A program made the position numbers and the translations under genes. The notes under the pieces are model-generated. The model did no database searches, was not told where the DNA came from, and worked only from the letters and a program-made list of their open reading frames with translations. A DNA stretch of 64,000 bases, taken from assembly GCF_042675745.1 (NCBI RefSeq), contig NZ_JBHTJM010000006.1, positions 1 through 64,000 on the forward strand. The letters run 5' to 3'. Positions 51,860 through 60,836 of this stretch are shown here, in pieces. Numbering within the stretch: position 1 is the stretch's first letter; each line of letters begins with the position of its first letter. Source of the DNA: Pseudofulvibacter geojedonensis (GTDB taxonomy: Bacteria > Bacteroidota > Bacteroidia > Flavobacteriales > Flavobacteriaceae).

Positions 51860-53116
51860 CTAATCAAAACGAATAGCCTTGACAGGAGATATTTTAGTTA
51901 TGATATATGACGGTATTAGAAGCAATAAAAAGCAAATTGTAAAAGTCACTATATTTAACAGTATTACATATACATAATTAATGGAAACCGGAATTTCTTT
52001 TACATAATAAGCTTCGGGGTTCGGAAAACTTAGTATTCCATAAGCATCTTGTAAATGCAGAAAACTTAAACCTATTAAGTTACCCCAAAAAAGCCCTATT
52101 AAAACAATATAAGATGCATTATACAAAAACACTTTTCTTACACTCCAGTTATTGCTTCCTAGAGCCTTGAGTATACCTATAAGTTTTGTCTTTTCTAAAA
52201 TTAACACCAACAACATTACACTCATATTAATAACAGATATAATAATCATTATTCCAATAATTAAATAAATATTGAAATCGAATACTTTAATCCATTCAAA
52301 AATTGAATCAAACTTTTGACTAACAGGAGTAACATTTAAAAAAGAATTAGTTTGGTTATATAACTCATCTGCCTTTTGCTCTAAATTAGAAAAGTCATCT
52401 ATAAAAATTTCAAAACTTCCTACCTGTAAATAATTTCCTTCCTCATCTTTATTCCATTTATTCATTCTCTGCACATGTCTAATATCGGCTATAACAATTA
52501 ATTTATCAAAGTCTTGAAAACCTGAATCATAAATTCCAACTACTTCAAAAAAACGTCTGCTAGGAATTTTATTTAAATCATCTTTAGGGAAATAGGTCTT
52601 AACTTTATCTCCTAACTCAAAACCCAATCTATTAGCCAAAAAACGAGACACTAAAAGTTCATTATTTTCTTTTTCTCCTAAAACATTTGGCAACTTCCCT
52701 TCGACCAAATGTTCCTTAAAAAAAGACCAGTTATAATCTTTCCCAACTCCTTTTAACTGAACCCCCTCGAAATCGGTTTCAGTTCTAATTACACCTCCTT
52801 TATTAGCTATTGCCTGTACATGAGTAACACCTTCTATAGATGAATTTGGATAAAACCCTTGATTGATTGAGATTGGCTTAGCTGAAACATCTGATTGATT
52901 GTTATCATATTTAGATATGATAATATGTCCGTTAAACGCAGAAACTTTTTCTTGAATTTTCTGTTGCAGCCCTATTCCCGCAGCTACAGCTATAAGCATC
53001 ATGATCATCCCCAAAGCAATTGCTAGTATAGCTATTTTTATAATTGGAGAGGATACACTACTTTTATACTGTTTAGCGGCAATTATGCCTTTAGCTATAA
53101 ATAATTCGAAATTCAA
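51860..53116 (-). CDS. ABC transporter permease, FtsX/LolC-like
   Basis: A 418-residue MacB/LolC-type permease with TM1 at about 25-50, a large periplasmic domain (about 52-265) and three C-terminal helices (about 275-300, 325-345 and 380-405). The SSPIIKIAILAIALGM and EKTKLIGILKALGSNN motifs are typical of the lipoprotein-releasing (LolC/LolE) group. No ATPase gene is next to it. The start is TTG at 53116; no in-frame ATG lies close upstream, and the next internal Met is inside TM1. The start codon overlaps by one base the ATG of the divergent DUF1343 gene. Confidence 0.87.
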   Translation of the reverse strand: MNFELFIAKGIIAAKQYKSSVSSPIIKIAILAIALGMIMMLIAVAAGIGLQQKIQEKVSAFNGHIIISKYDNNQSDVSAKPISINQGFYPNSSIEGVTHVQAIANKGGVIRTETDFEGVQLKGVGKDYNWSFFKEHLVEGKLPNVLGEKENNELLVSRFLANRLGFELGDKVKTYFPKDDLNKIPSRRFFEVVGIYDSGFQDFDKLIVIADIRHVQRMNKWNKDEEGNYLQVGSFEIFIDDFSNLEQKADELYNQTNSFLNVTPVSQKFDSIFEWIKVFDFNIYLIIGIMIIISVINMSVMLLVLILEKTKLIGILKALGSNNWSVRKVFLYNASYIVLIGLFWGNLIGLSFLHLQDAYGILSFPNPEAYYVKEIPVSINYVYVILLNIVTFTICFLLLLIPSYIITKISPVKAIRFD

Positions 53117-54363
53117 TGCGTCAATCTCTTTTAGTATTTACCAAAAATACATTTTTAATTCTTGTAGGCTTTCTTTTTTTAGCGAATAGTTGTCAATCTC
53201 AAAAAAAAGAAGAGATTAAGCCTATTAAGCATGATAAAACCGAGCTTGAAGAATCAACTCGAAAGGCTCTTGATATTATTACCGGAGCTAATCAAACAGA
53301 AAACTACTTACCTCTGATAAAAAACAAAACTGTTGGTGTTGTAGCCAACCAAACTTCTGTAATTTTCACCACAAATAATTACACACACCTAGTAGACTCT
53401 CTTCTTACTCTTAATATCAATATTAAAAAAGTATTTGCTCCTGAACATGGATTTAGAGGAAAAGCAGATGCTGGCGAAACTATTAAAGATGGTAAAGACG
53501 CTAAAACAGGTATTGATATTATTTCAATCTATGGAAAAAACAAAAAACCTTCAAAACAACAATTAGAAGGTTTAGACATTATGATATTTGATATCCAGGA
53601 TGTTGGTGCCCGATTTTACACCTACATTTCTTCTTTGCACTACATTATGGAGGCTTGTGCAGAGAATAATATTCCGGTATTAATTTTTGATAGACCTAAC
53701 CCAAACGGACATTATATTGATGGTCCTATTTTAGAATTAGAAAACAAAAGTTTTGTTGGCATGCACCCGATACCTGTTGTACATGGAATGACTATAGGTG
53801 AATACGCAAAAATGATTAACGGTGAAAAGTGGTTAAAAAACGGTATGCAATGCAATATAACTGTTATCCCTTGTGCTAATTACACAAAGAAATCTGTTTA
53901 TAGTTTACCAATTAAACCATCTCCAAACTTGCCAAATGACACTGCTATTAACCTTTACCCAAGTTTGTGTTTTTTTGAGGGTACTAATATAAGCGTTGGA
54001 AGAGGTACTAATAAACAATTCCAAGTTTACGGAGCACCGCATTTACCAAAATCTAATTTTAGCTTTACTCCTCATCCTAACGAAGGAGCCAAATATCCGA
54101 AACACCAAAACACAATTTGTTATGGTAAAGATTTAAGTAATAAAACCAAGCTTGACCACTTAAATCTAGAATGGATTATAGATGCTTATAAAAAGACACC
54201 TAATAAAGATAATTTCTTTAACTCATTTTTTATCAAGTTAGCAGGCACAAAAAAATTACAAAAACAAATTGAAAATGGAGCAAGTCTTCAAGAAATTAAA
54301 GCTTCATGGAAAAGTGGATTGAACAATTACAATTTAATGAGGGAAAAATACTTGATTTATTAA
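53116..54363 (+). CDS. DUF1343 lipoprotein, NamZ-like exo-beta-N-acetylmuramidase (GH171)
   Basis: A 415-residue lipoprotein (lipobox ANSC, Cys at about 26). DUF1343 proteins include NamZ of Bacillus subtilis, which removes terminal N-acetylmuramic acid from peptidoglycan fragments. Motifs visible are GVVANQTSV, FAPEHGFRGKADAGE, FDIQDVGARFYTYISSLHY and GTNISVGRGTNKQF. Involvement in cell-wall recycling is inferred from the family. The gene is divergent from the permease with overlapping start codons. Confidence 0.88.
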   Translation: MRQSLLVFTKNTFLILVGFLFLANSCQSQKKEEIKPIKHDKTELEESTRKALDIITGANQTENYLPLIKNKTVGVVANQTSVIFTTNNYTHLVDSLLTLNINIKKVFAPEHGFRGKADAGETIKDGKDAKTGIDIISIYGKNKKPSKQQLEGLDIMIFDIQDVGARFYTYISSLHYIMEACAENNIPVLIFDRPNPNGHYIDGPILELENKSFVGMHPIPVVHGMTIGEYAKMINGEKWLKNGMQCNITVIPCANYTKKSVYSLPIKPSPNLPNDTAINLYPSLCFFEGTNISVGRGTNKQFQVYGAPHLPKSNFSFTPHPNEGAKYPKHQNTICYGKDLSNKTKLDHLNLEWIIDAYKKTPNKDNFFNSFFIKLAGTKKLQKQIENGASLQEIKASWKSGLNNYNLMREKYLIY

Positions 54364-54383
54364 TTTACTCTTACTAAAGAAGT

Positions 54384-55208
54384 TTATTTTCCTGAAGATA
54401 ATAAGTTAATTAATCTATCTGGGTAATCAGTAATTATACCATCTACGCCCATTTTTTTTACTGCTTTCATGTCTGTTAACTCATTAATAGTCCAAGGGTA
54501 AATATAAAAACCTTCACTTTTGTATTGAGCAACCATTGACTCATTTAACAATTTAAAATATGGGCCAATAATTTCTGGTTTAAAGTTCAATTGTTTTAAT
54601 TTTTCATCTATACTTTCTTCACTATTTATTAATAATGAAATTCTTTTTTTTGAATCTCTTAATTTAATTTCGTTGAGTATTTCTACATCAAAAGATTTTA
54701 AAACTAGTCTACTTTTTAATTGAAAAGGCAATACCTCTTTTAAAAGTATAGCTACATATTCTTGTGGATTTGGATAAAACAAACCATATAATTCTGGTTT
54801 ACTCTTTATTTCTATTAAATACGTTATTGGCCTTATTTTGTGTTGCTTACAATATGTTTCGCAAGCAATAATTACTTCGGCTAGTAATGGTTTATAAGCT
54901 GGTATTTTTATTTGATTAGGAAATTTAAAATGGTGTTTTAAACCACAATCAAAAGCCTTAATCTCTTCATAAGGCATGTGATATAAATTAATTTTTTGAT
55001 CATCAACCTCTTTAATAGTAGATCCATCAGGAAATGTACAGGTAACTCTAGACATAAAAGCTTCATGAGAAACTACAATTTCTTCATCTAATGAAACTAC
55101 TATATCTAGCTCAATTGCGTCTACTCCTAAACGAATAGCCTCTATAAAACCATCTAATGTATTTTCTGGTAAAATACCTCTACAACCTCTATGACCAATA
55201 ACAAACAT
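54384..55208 (-). CDS. Glycerophosphodiester phosphodiesterase
   Basis: A 274-residue TIM-barrel enzyme releasing glycerol-3-phosphate from phospholipid head-group diesters. It has the catalytic signature FVIGHRGCRGILPENTLDGF, the metal-binding ELDIVVSLDEEIVVSHE and a C-terminal GVDGIITDYPD. There is no signal peptide, so it is probably cytosolic. It is convergent with the DUF1343 gene. Confidence 0.93.
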   Translation of the reverse strand: MFVIGHRGCRGILPENTLDGFIEAIRLGVDAIELDIVVSLDEEIVVSHEAFMSRVTCTFPDGSTIKEVDDQKINLYHMPYEEIKAFDCGLKHHFKFPNQIKIPAYKPLLAEVIIACETYCKQHKIRPITYLIEIKSKPELYGLFYPNPQEYVAILLKEVLPFQLKSRLVLKSFDVEILNEIKLRDSKKRISLLINSEESIDEKLKQLNFKPEIIGPYFKLLNESMVAQYKSEGFYIYPWTINELTDMKAVKKMGVDGIITDYPDRLINLLSSGK

Positions 55209-55292
55209 ACTTACATTTTTAATCTTAAGTAATGTCTTTTTTGAGGGTAAGTTTAAATACTGCGGCTATGCCCTAAGAATTAAAGATACAAA

Positions 55293-55790
55293 TTATTTCA
55301 ATTTAATCCTTTTCTTCATAGCTTCTACAATATTGTATGCTGCAGGGCATATTTCTGTATTTTTTAGAGTTAAATCTGTGAGTTGCTGAAACTTTCTCCT
55401 ATTAGTATGGGGATACTCCTTACATGCATTTGGTCTAACATCGTATATTAAACAATAATTATCTTCTGCCAAAAAAGCACAAGGAGATTGCTGCAACACC
55501 ATAAAACCATCGCTATCCATTTCTAAATATTGAGAAACAAACTGATGTTCTTTCATTTTAAGATGCTTAGAAATCCTCTCAATATCCTTTCTAATAAATA
55601 ACGGACTTGTAGTTTTACAACAGTTACCACACTCTAAACAATCTGTACGCTCAAACTCTTCTTCATGCAATTCTTGCATGGTATAATCTAAGTTTTTAGG
55701 CACTCTCTTCTTCAGTCGCTTAAAAAACTTTTTAGACTCTTCTTTTTTTTCTGCTGCTAATTTGGGTAACTCCTTTAAAATATCCTCCAT
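55293..55790 (-). CDS. YkgJ family cysteine cluster protein
   Basis: A 165-residue soluble protein with the Cys cluster CLECGNCCK (about 55-63), SPCAFLAEDNYCLIYDVRPNACKEYP (about 101-126) and a last Cys in EICPAAY. The pattern matches the YkgJ/UPF0153 family and probably binds zinc or an iron-sulfur centre. Function is unknown. A -7 element (TATCTTTG on the - strand, 55802-55795) lies four bases before the ATG, so the mRNA may be leaderless. Confidence 0.88.
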   Translation of the reverse strand: MEDILKELPKLAAEKKEESKKFFKRLKKRVPKNLDYTMQELHEEEFERTDCLECGNCCKTTSPLFIRKDIERISKHLKMKEHQFVSQYLEMDSDGFMVLQQSPCAFLAEDNYCLIYDVRPNACKEYPHTNRRKFQQLTDLTLKNTEICPAAYNIVEAMKKRIKLK

Positions 55791-55794
55791 AGTA

Positions 55795-55802
55795 CAAAGA
55801 TA
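55795..55802 (-). promoter_or_regulatory. -7 element abutting the ykgJ-type start codon
   Basis: TATCTTTG on the - strand matches TAnnTTTG with four bases between it and the ATG at 55790. No -33 TTG is seen. Confidence 0.5.
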
Positions 55803-55833
55803 TTTGTTTTCTTTGTTCTTTCATATATAGCTT

Positions 55834-56229
55834 ATGACAAAGATGACATTTAATAGTTTAGTGCAAAAAAAACTTTTTTTATTAATTCTTTTAAACTCTC
55901 TATTATTACCAAGTTATACATTATCCTCACAAATTGGTTTTAACAAAACTGTTGGTTGGGAATTTGATATTAACACCTGGCTATTTTTTTCGAAAACCTA
56001 TTTAAACACAACATTTGTAATTATTTATGGATTGTTAACACTTTTTAAAAGAATTACAAACATCATATATTCAAAAGTACATTTGTTACTCATAATCTCA
56101 ATTATTTTTTTTAATCACCTAGAATTAATTTCAAATTCACTCTTACTTTTATTACAAATAATATCGTTAATAATATTTTCTTTAAATGTGATATGGTCTT
56201 TAACCCATAAAAACAAAACAACAAAATGA
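55834..56229 (+). CDS. Small integral membrane protein
   Basis: A 131-residue protein with about four hydrophobic helices (roughly 12-32, 48-67, 81-98 and 99-122) and a basic C-terminus. The stop overlaps the methyltransferase start by four bases (ATGA), so the two are translationally coupled. ATG 55834 or 55843 are both possible. I recognise no family. Confidence 0.65.
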   Translation: MTKMTFNSLVQKKLFLLILLNSLLLPSYTLSSQIGFNKTVGWEFDINTWLFFSKTYLNTTFVIIYGLLTLFKRITNIIYSKVHLLLIISIIFFNHLELISNSLLLLLQIISLIIFSLNVIWSLTHKNKTTK

Positions 56230-56930
56230 AAGATATTCTAGGAACTGCTCTTTTAGATTACTATAACAATAACTATTCGGAGGATATTATAACAGAATCT
56301 ACCATTTCTGAAGCAGATGAAATGCCTTTACCTTATTTATTTCGCTCGTACAAAGAAATGCCAGTAATAGAACAAAAAGCTTTACAACTAGCTAAAGGAA
56401 AGGTGTTAGATGTTGGTTGTGGGGCTGGTTCTCATTCTTTATATCTTCAGAATGTAAAAAACTTAGATGTTACAGCCATTGACATCTCAATAGGTGCTAC
56501 AGAAGTAACTAAAGCAAGAGGCATAAAAAATTGCTTTAATCAAAACCTATTCGAGCAAAAAGATCAATATGACACTTTATTACTACTAATGAACGGTATT
56601 GGTATTTGTGGTAAACTTGAACGTATCAATTTATTTTTACAACATCTTAAATCTCTATTAAAGCCTAACGGACAAATTCTACTTGACTCTTCAGATATTA
56701 TTTATATGTTCGACCAAGAAGAAGATGGCAGTGTTTTAGTTCAAGCTAACAAATATTATGGTGAAGTAGAATTTACCATGAGTTATAAAGGAGAAGCCTC
56801 AGCTACCTTTGATTGGTTGTACTTAGATTATAACACCCTACAAAATGCCTGTATGGCTAATAATTTAAATTGTGAGTTAGTAACAGAAGGAGATCATTAT
56901 GATTTTTTGGCTAGGATAACCCGGCTTTAG
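56226..56930 (+). CDS. Class I SAM-dependent methyltransferase
   Basis: A 234-residue methyltransferase. Motif I is VLDVGCGAGSHSLYL (about 60-74) and motif II VTAIDISIGATE. After motif IV (LLLMNGIGI) a partly beta-strand insertion is followed by the C-terminal strand GDHYDFLARI. The substrate is unknown. The start is coupled by a four-base overlap to the membrane protein gene, and it ends seven bases from the convergent queE. Confidence 0.88.
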   Translation: MKDILGTALLDYYNNNYSEDIITESTISEADEMPLPYLFRSYKEMPVIEQKALQLAKGKVLDVGCGAGSHSLYLQNVKNLDVTAIDISIGATEVTKARGIKNCFNQNLFEQKDQYDTLLLLMNGIGICGKLERINLFLQHLKSLLKPNGQILLDSSDIIYMFDQEEDGSVLVQANKYYGEVEFTMSYKGEASATFDWLYLDYNTLQNACMANNLNCELVTEGDHYDFLARITRL

Positions 56931-56936
56931 ACTAAA

Positions 56937-57566
56937 TTAAGGAATATTCATATACTTATGAGTCTGTAAAGACATTTTCCATTTAGGATTCTTCATTACA
57001 TACTCTACCATTAATGGAATCATTTCGTCTTTTTTACTCCACTCTGGCTGTAGAAACAGAATACAATCCTCTCCTACTTGTGCTGCTTGCTCTTCAGCAA
57101 ATTTAAAATCGTGCTTATTATATACAATTACTTTTAATTCATGTGCAGCTTTGTGCACTTCTTGCAATGGTAATTTTGTTTTTTTAGGAGACAAACAAAT
57201 CCAATCCCAATCTCCTGTTAACTCATATGCTCCAGAAGTTTCTATATGCGTTTTAACTCCTCTATCCTTTAAAGCTTTAGTAAGGGGATTCATATCCCAC
57301 ATTAAAGGCTCTCCTCCTGTTACCACAATAGTATCAGAATATTTAGCCGCATTTTCAGCTATTGAATCAGTCTTTGTTGGTGGGTGCAAATTAGCATCCC
57401 AACTTTCTTTAACATCACACCAATGGCAACCAACATCACAACCACCTACTCTAATAAAATAAGCGGCAGTTCCTTTAAAATAACCTTCTCCCTGAATGGT
57501 ATAAAACTCTTCCATTAATGGAAGCATTTCACCTCTATCTACTAATTCCTTTATTTCTCTTTTCAT
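56937..57566 (-). CDS. queE: 7-carboxy-7-deazaguanine synthase
   Basis: A radical SAM enzyme turning 6-carboxytetrahydropterin into 7-carboxy-7-deazaguanine in queuosine synthesis. The 209-residue chain has FYTIQGEGYFKGT, the [4Fe-4S] motif CDVGCHWC (43-50) and TGGEPLMW. ATG 57566 (MKREIKEL) was chosen. The longer frame would run through the TACCTTTG promoter element at 57581-57574, which is seven bases before this ATG. Its partner queD lies at 21152-21562. Confidence 0.93.
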   Translation of the reverse strand: MKREIKELVDRGEMLPLMEEFYTIQGEGYFKGTAAYFIRVGGCDVGCHWCDVKESWDANLHPPTKTDSIAENAAKYSDTIVVTGGEPLMWDMNPLTKALKDRGVKTHIETSGAYELTGDWDWICLSPKKTKLPLQEVHKAAHELKVIVYNKHDFKFAEEQAAQVGEDCILFLQPEWSKKDEMIPLMVEYVMKNPKWKMSLQTHKYMNIP

Positions 57567-57573
57567 TGTTGGG

Positions 57574-57581
57574 CAAAGGTA
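57574..57581 (-). promoter_or_regulatory. -7 element abutting the queE start codon
   Basis: TACCTTTG on the - strand matches TAnnTTTG with seven bases between it and the ATG at 57566. It decides the start codon. Confidence 0.55.
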
Positions 57582-57722
57582 ATTATTTAAACCACTTAAT
57601 AAAAAAACAATCACTTCATCTATTTTTTCATCCCTCTTAACCATATTCTTACTGGTAAAACTAAATATACAGTGGTTTTGTTTTAGTCCTAATTAAATTC
57701 GAATGGACAAAAAAATGATACT

Positions 57723-58493
57723 ATGAGAACATTTATCTTATTTTTACTATTAAGCATTAATACATATTCACAAGTAGGTATTGGTACAACTAACCCAGAT
57801 AGCTCTTCAATTTTAGATATCAATTCTAACAACAAAGGTGTTTTACTACCTAGGTTAACCAATACAGAAAGAAATACTATTTCTTCTCCTGCAAAAGGAT
57901 TGGTAATTTTTAATTCTACTACAAATAGTTTAGAAATCAATACAGGAACTCCTTCTTACCCATTATGGCAAGCATTACAAACTAACAACATCGTTAGCAC
58001 AGATTCAAACAATATCATATCTACTGGAACAGACGGAGGCGCTTATTTAGCTTCTACTAGTTACTCAGGAAAATTTATTATTAATAACTCTGGTCATATT
58101 ACTATCACAGGAATTCCTTTTAAACCCAGCAGAATTACATTTGTTGGCCATGCCAATGTTGAATCGTACAATTTAAGTGATGATAATGAAATGAATCAAA
58201 ACAATCATTCCGGTATATCTAATGCATTTGCTTCAATGAATGGTTATGCAACAAATTACGATGACAATATACAACAACAGGTTATTGCAATAGGAGCACA
58301 CGGAAACTCTATAAACGACATTTCAAGATTTGCTTCAAGCTCTCACGCTATAGGAATTAGATATGGTAACCAAAATGGTAATTTATTAGGCCATACTAAG
58401 GCAACTGTTACAGCTTTTAACAGCGATGGCTTTACTATTAATGTAAATGAATATGCAGACGGTATGGTTATTTTATTTGAAGCCTACAGATAA
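57723..58493 (+). CDS. Exported protein with Bacteroidota structural-protein N-terminus
   Basis: A 256-residue exported protein (signal peptide 1-16, ending TYSQ). The mature start VGIGTTNPDSSSILDINSNNKG and LLPRLTNTERNTI motif are common to many Bacteroidota surface proteins and resemble parts of phage-tail-like fibre heads. The rest is Asn/Ser/Gly-rich and beta-structured, ending GMVILFEAYR. Function is unknown. It ends at a terminator and the HerA-like gene follows. Confidence 0.75.
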   Translation: MRTFILFLLLSINTYSQVGIGTTNPDSSSILDINSNNKGVLLPRLTNTERNTISSPAKGLVIFNSTTNSLEINTGTPSYPLWQALQTNNIVSTDSNNIISTGTDGGAYLASTSYSGKFIINNSGHITITGIPFKPSRITFVGHANVESYNLSDDNEMNQNNHSGISNAFASMNGYATNYDDNIQQQVIAIGAHGNSINDISRFASSSHAIGIRYGNQNGNLLGHTKATVTAFNSDGFTINVNEYADGMVILFEAYR

Positions 58494-58515
58494 TAAACAC
58501 TCTACAAATATATTT

Positions 58516-58544
58516 AAGAGCAATTTTTATTGCTCTTTTTTTAT
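58516..58544 (+). terminator. Terminator before the HerA-like gene
   Basis: Stem AAGAGCAA/TTGCTCTT with loop TTTTTA is followed by seven T's. It also shows that the HerA-like gene starts after it. Confidence 0.8.
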
Positions 58545-58575
58545 ATATCATTATTTTTATCAAAAAAAGATATTC

Positions 58576-60093
58576 ATGTCTCATAAAGAAAAATTCTTTG
58601 ACCACATAAACAAAGGTTATACTACTAAAGGAGATTACATTACCGTAGGTTCTGCAATGTTAGAAACAGAAACTCTAACAAATGCCTTTGTAAAAATACC
58701 TCTTAAAACTCTAAACCGACATGGATTAATTGCTGGTGCTACTGGTACTGGTAAAACCAAATCTTTACAAGTTTTAGCAGAAAATTTATCCGATAAAGGT
58801 ATTCCGGTTTTGTTAATGGACATGAAAGGAGACTTGAGTGGTTTAGCTCAACCAAGTCCTGGGCATCTAAAAATAGATGAACGCCATGAAAAGATAGGAT
58901 TACCTTTTGAAGCTAAAAAGTTTCCAGTTGAAATTTTAAGCCTATCAGAGCAAGAAGGTGTTAGAATGAGAGCTACAGTTTCTGAATTTGGGCCAGTTTT
59001 GTTATCTAGAATATTAGACGTTACTGAAACTCAAGCTGGAATTATATCGGTAGTTTTTAAATATTGTGATGACAATCAACTAGGTTTATTAGATTTAAAA
59101 GACTTTAAAAAAGTACTTCAATTTGCTACAGGAGAAGGGAAACAAGAGTTTCAAGAAGCATACGGAAGAATCTCAACTGCCTCTACTGGTGCTATTTTAA
59201 GAAAGATTATTGAGTTAGAGCAACAAGGTGGTGATTTATTCTTTGGAGAAAAGTCTTTTGAGGTTAATGATTTAACCAGAATAGACGAAAACGGAAGAGG
59301 TTACATTAACATTCTTCGTTTAACAGATATACAAGACAAACCCAAATTATTCTCAACTTTTATGTTGAGCTTATTAGCCGAAATCTACGAGACATTTCCC
59401 GAACAAGGAGATTCCGGAAGACCTGAACTGGTATTGTTTATAGATGAGGCTCATTTGATATTTAAAAATGCTTCTAAAGCTCTTTTAGAGCAATTAGAGA
59501 GTATTGTAAAATTAATACGTTCTAAAGGAATTGGTTTATACTTCGTTACTCAAAACCCTACCGATGTACCAGATGCCGTATTAAGTCAGTTAGGACTAAA
59601 GATACAACATGCTTTACGTGCTTTTACAGCTAAAGACCGAAAAGCCATTAAACTTACAGCTCAAAATTATCCAGACACGGACTTTTATGACACAGTTGAA
59701 GTATTAACTTCTCTTGGTATTGGTGAAGCATTAGTTTCTGCATTAGATGAAAAAGGCAGACCTACTCCATTAGCCGCTACTATGATGAGGGCGCCTATGA
59801 GTAGAATGGATGTTTTGACCGATCAAGAATTAAATGAGTTAATTAATAGCTCAAAACTAATACCTAAGTATAAGGAAACTATCGATAGAGAAAGTGCTTA
59901 TGAGTTGTTAGAGGATAAAATTAAAGATCTACAAGAAGACAAAGTCAAAGAAGCAGAACGAAAAGAAAAAGAAAAAGCAGCAAAAAGAAGTTCTAGTAGA
60001 CGAAGTACAAGACAAAATCCAGTAGTAAAAGTGTTAACCAGCGCTACTTTTATTAGAGCTGCTTTTGGAGTGTTAAAAAAATTGATGAGATAA
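58576..60093 (+). CDS. HerA-like ATPase (DUF853 family)
   Basis: A 505-residue P-loop ATPase of the HerA/FtsK superfamily. The N-terminal part (ITVGSAMLETETLTNAFVKIPLKTLNRHG) is typical. Walker A is GATGTGKT (54-61), Walker B LVLFIDEAHLIF, and there is a sensor-type YFVTQNPTDVP. The C-terminus is a basic coiled coil followed by a short hydrophobic helix (NPVVKVLTSATFIRAAFGVL). The DUF853 group has no settled function. ATG 58576 was chosen because the upstream extension crosses the preceding terminator. Confidence 0.88.
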   Translation: MSHKEKFFDHINKGYTTKGDYITVGSAMLETETLTNAFVKIPLKTLNRHGLIAGATGTGKTKSLQVLAENLSDKGIPVLLMDMKGDLSGLAQPSPGHLKIDERHEKIGLPFEAKKFPVEILSLSEQEGVRMRATVSEFGPVLLSRILDVTETQAGIISVVFKYCDDNQLGLLDLKDFKKVLQFATGEGKQEFQEAYGRISTASTGAILRKIIELEQQGGDLFFGEKSFEVNDLTRIDENGRGYINILRLTDIQDKPKLFSTFMLSLLAEIYETFPEQGDSGRPELVLFIDEAHLIFKNASKALLEQLESIVKLIRSKGIGLYFVTQNPTDVPDAVLSQLGLKIQHALRAFTAKDRKAIKLTAQNYPDTDFYDTVEVLTSLGIGEALVSALDEKGRPTPLAATMMRAPMSRMDVLTDQELNELINSSKLIPKYKETIDRESAYELLEDKIKDLQEDKVKEAERKEKEKAAKRSSSRRSTRQNPVVKVLTSATFIRAAFGVLKKLMR

Positions 60094-60098
60094 TTTAA

Positions 60099-60836
60099 AT
60101 GAATATTAATCCAGAAATATTCAATACTGTTAATTCAGATATTCCTTTTTTACTTGAAAATGAATATAGTATTCCATGGTCTATGTCTCGTACTGAGAAA
60201 TATGCTTTTATAAAACTATTAGAAACCATTAAACCTGATAATGCTATAGAAATAGGCTGCTATAAAGGAGGTAGTTTACAAGTATTACAAAAATATTGCA
60301 AAAAAGTCTACTCTATTGATGTTGATAGTTCCTTAAGAGATGAAAGAACCAATCAATTTTCTAATGTTGATTTTTTAATTGGAAAATCTAAAGATATTGT
60401 TCCTAATATCATCAATCAATTAAACAATAACAATAAAAAATTAGATTTAGTTTTAATAGACGGAGATCATAGTTACAAAGGGGTAAAAAATGACTTTAAT
60501 CTTTTCTTAAACTACATCCCTAAAAAACCTCTTTATATTATATTTCACGATAGTTTTAACCCTATCTGTAGAAAAGGAATTAAGGCTGCCAATTTTACAA
60601 AATCTGATCACATTCATTTTATTGATTTAGATTTTATTTCAGGTACATTTCCTTCAGATCATAAAAAAGAAATGTGGGGTGGTTTGGCTTTAGCTATTTT
60701 ATTACCTGAAAAAAGAAAAAAAGAATTTATCATACATGAAAGTCAAAAAAGACTTTATAAAGCTGCTTTTAAAAATTCATCTCACTTTTGGAAAGAAACC
60801 ATTAAAAACCTAATAGGATATTACAAGAAACAATGA
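60099..60836 (+). CDS. Class I SAM-dependent methyltransferase (Methyltransf_24-like)
   Basis: A 245-residue methyltransferase-fold protein. Motif I is AIEIGCYKGGSL, motif II KVYSIDVDSS and the motif IV-like region LVLIDGDHSYKGVKNDF, with HDSFNP after it. It resembles CmcI/cephalosporin-hydroxylase-type and sugar-associated methyltransferases. Substrate is unknown. It lies five bases after the HerA-like gene and overlaps the next gene by four. Confidence 0.82.
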   Translation: MNINPEIFNTVNSDIPFLLENEYSIPWSMSRTEKYAFIKLLETIKPDNAIEIGCYKGGSLQVLQKYCKKVYSIDVDSSLRDERTNQFSNVDFLIGKSKDIVPNIINQLNNNNKKLDLVLIDGDHSYKGVKNDFNLFLNYIPKKPLYIIFHDSFNPICRKGIKAANFTKSDHIHFIDLDFISGTFPSDHKKEMWGGLALAILLPEKRKKEFIIHESQKRLYKAAFKNSSHFWKETIKNLIGYYKKQ

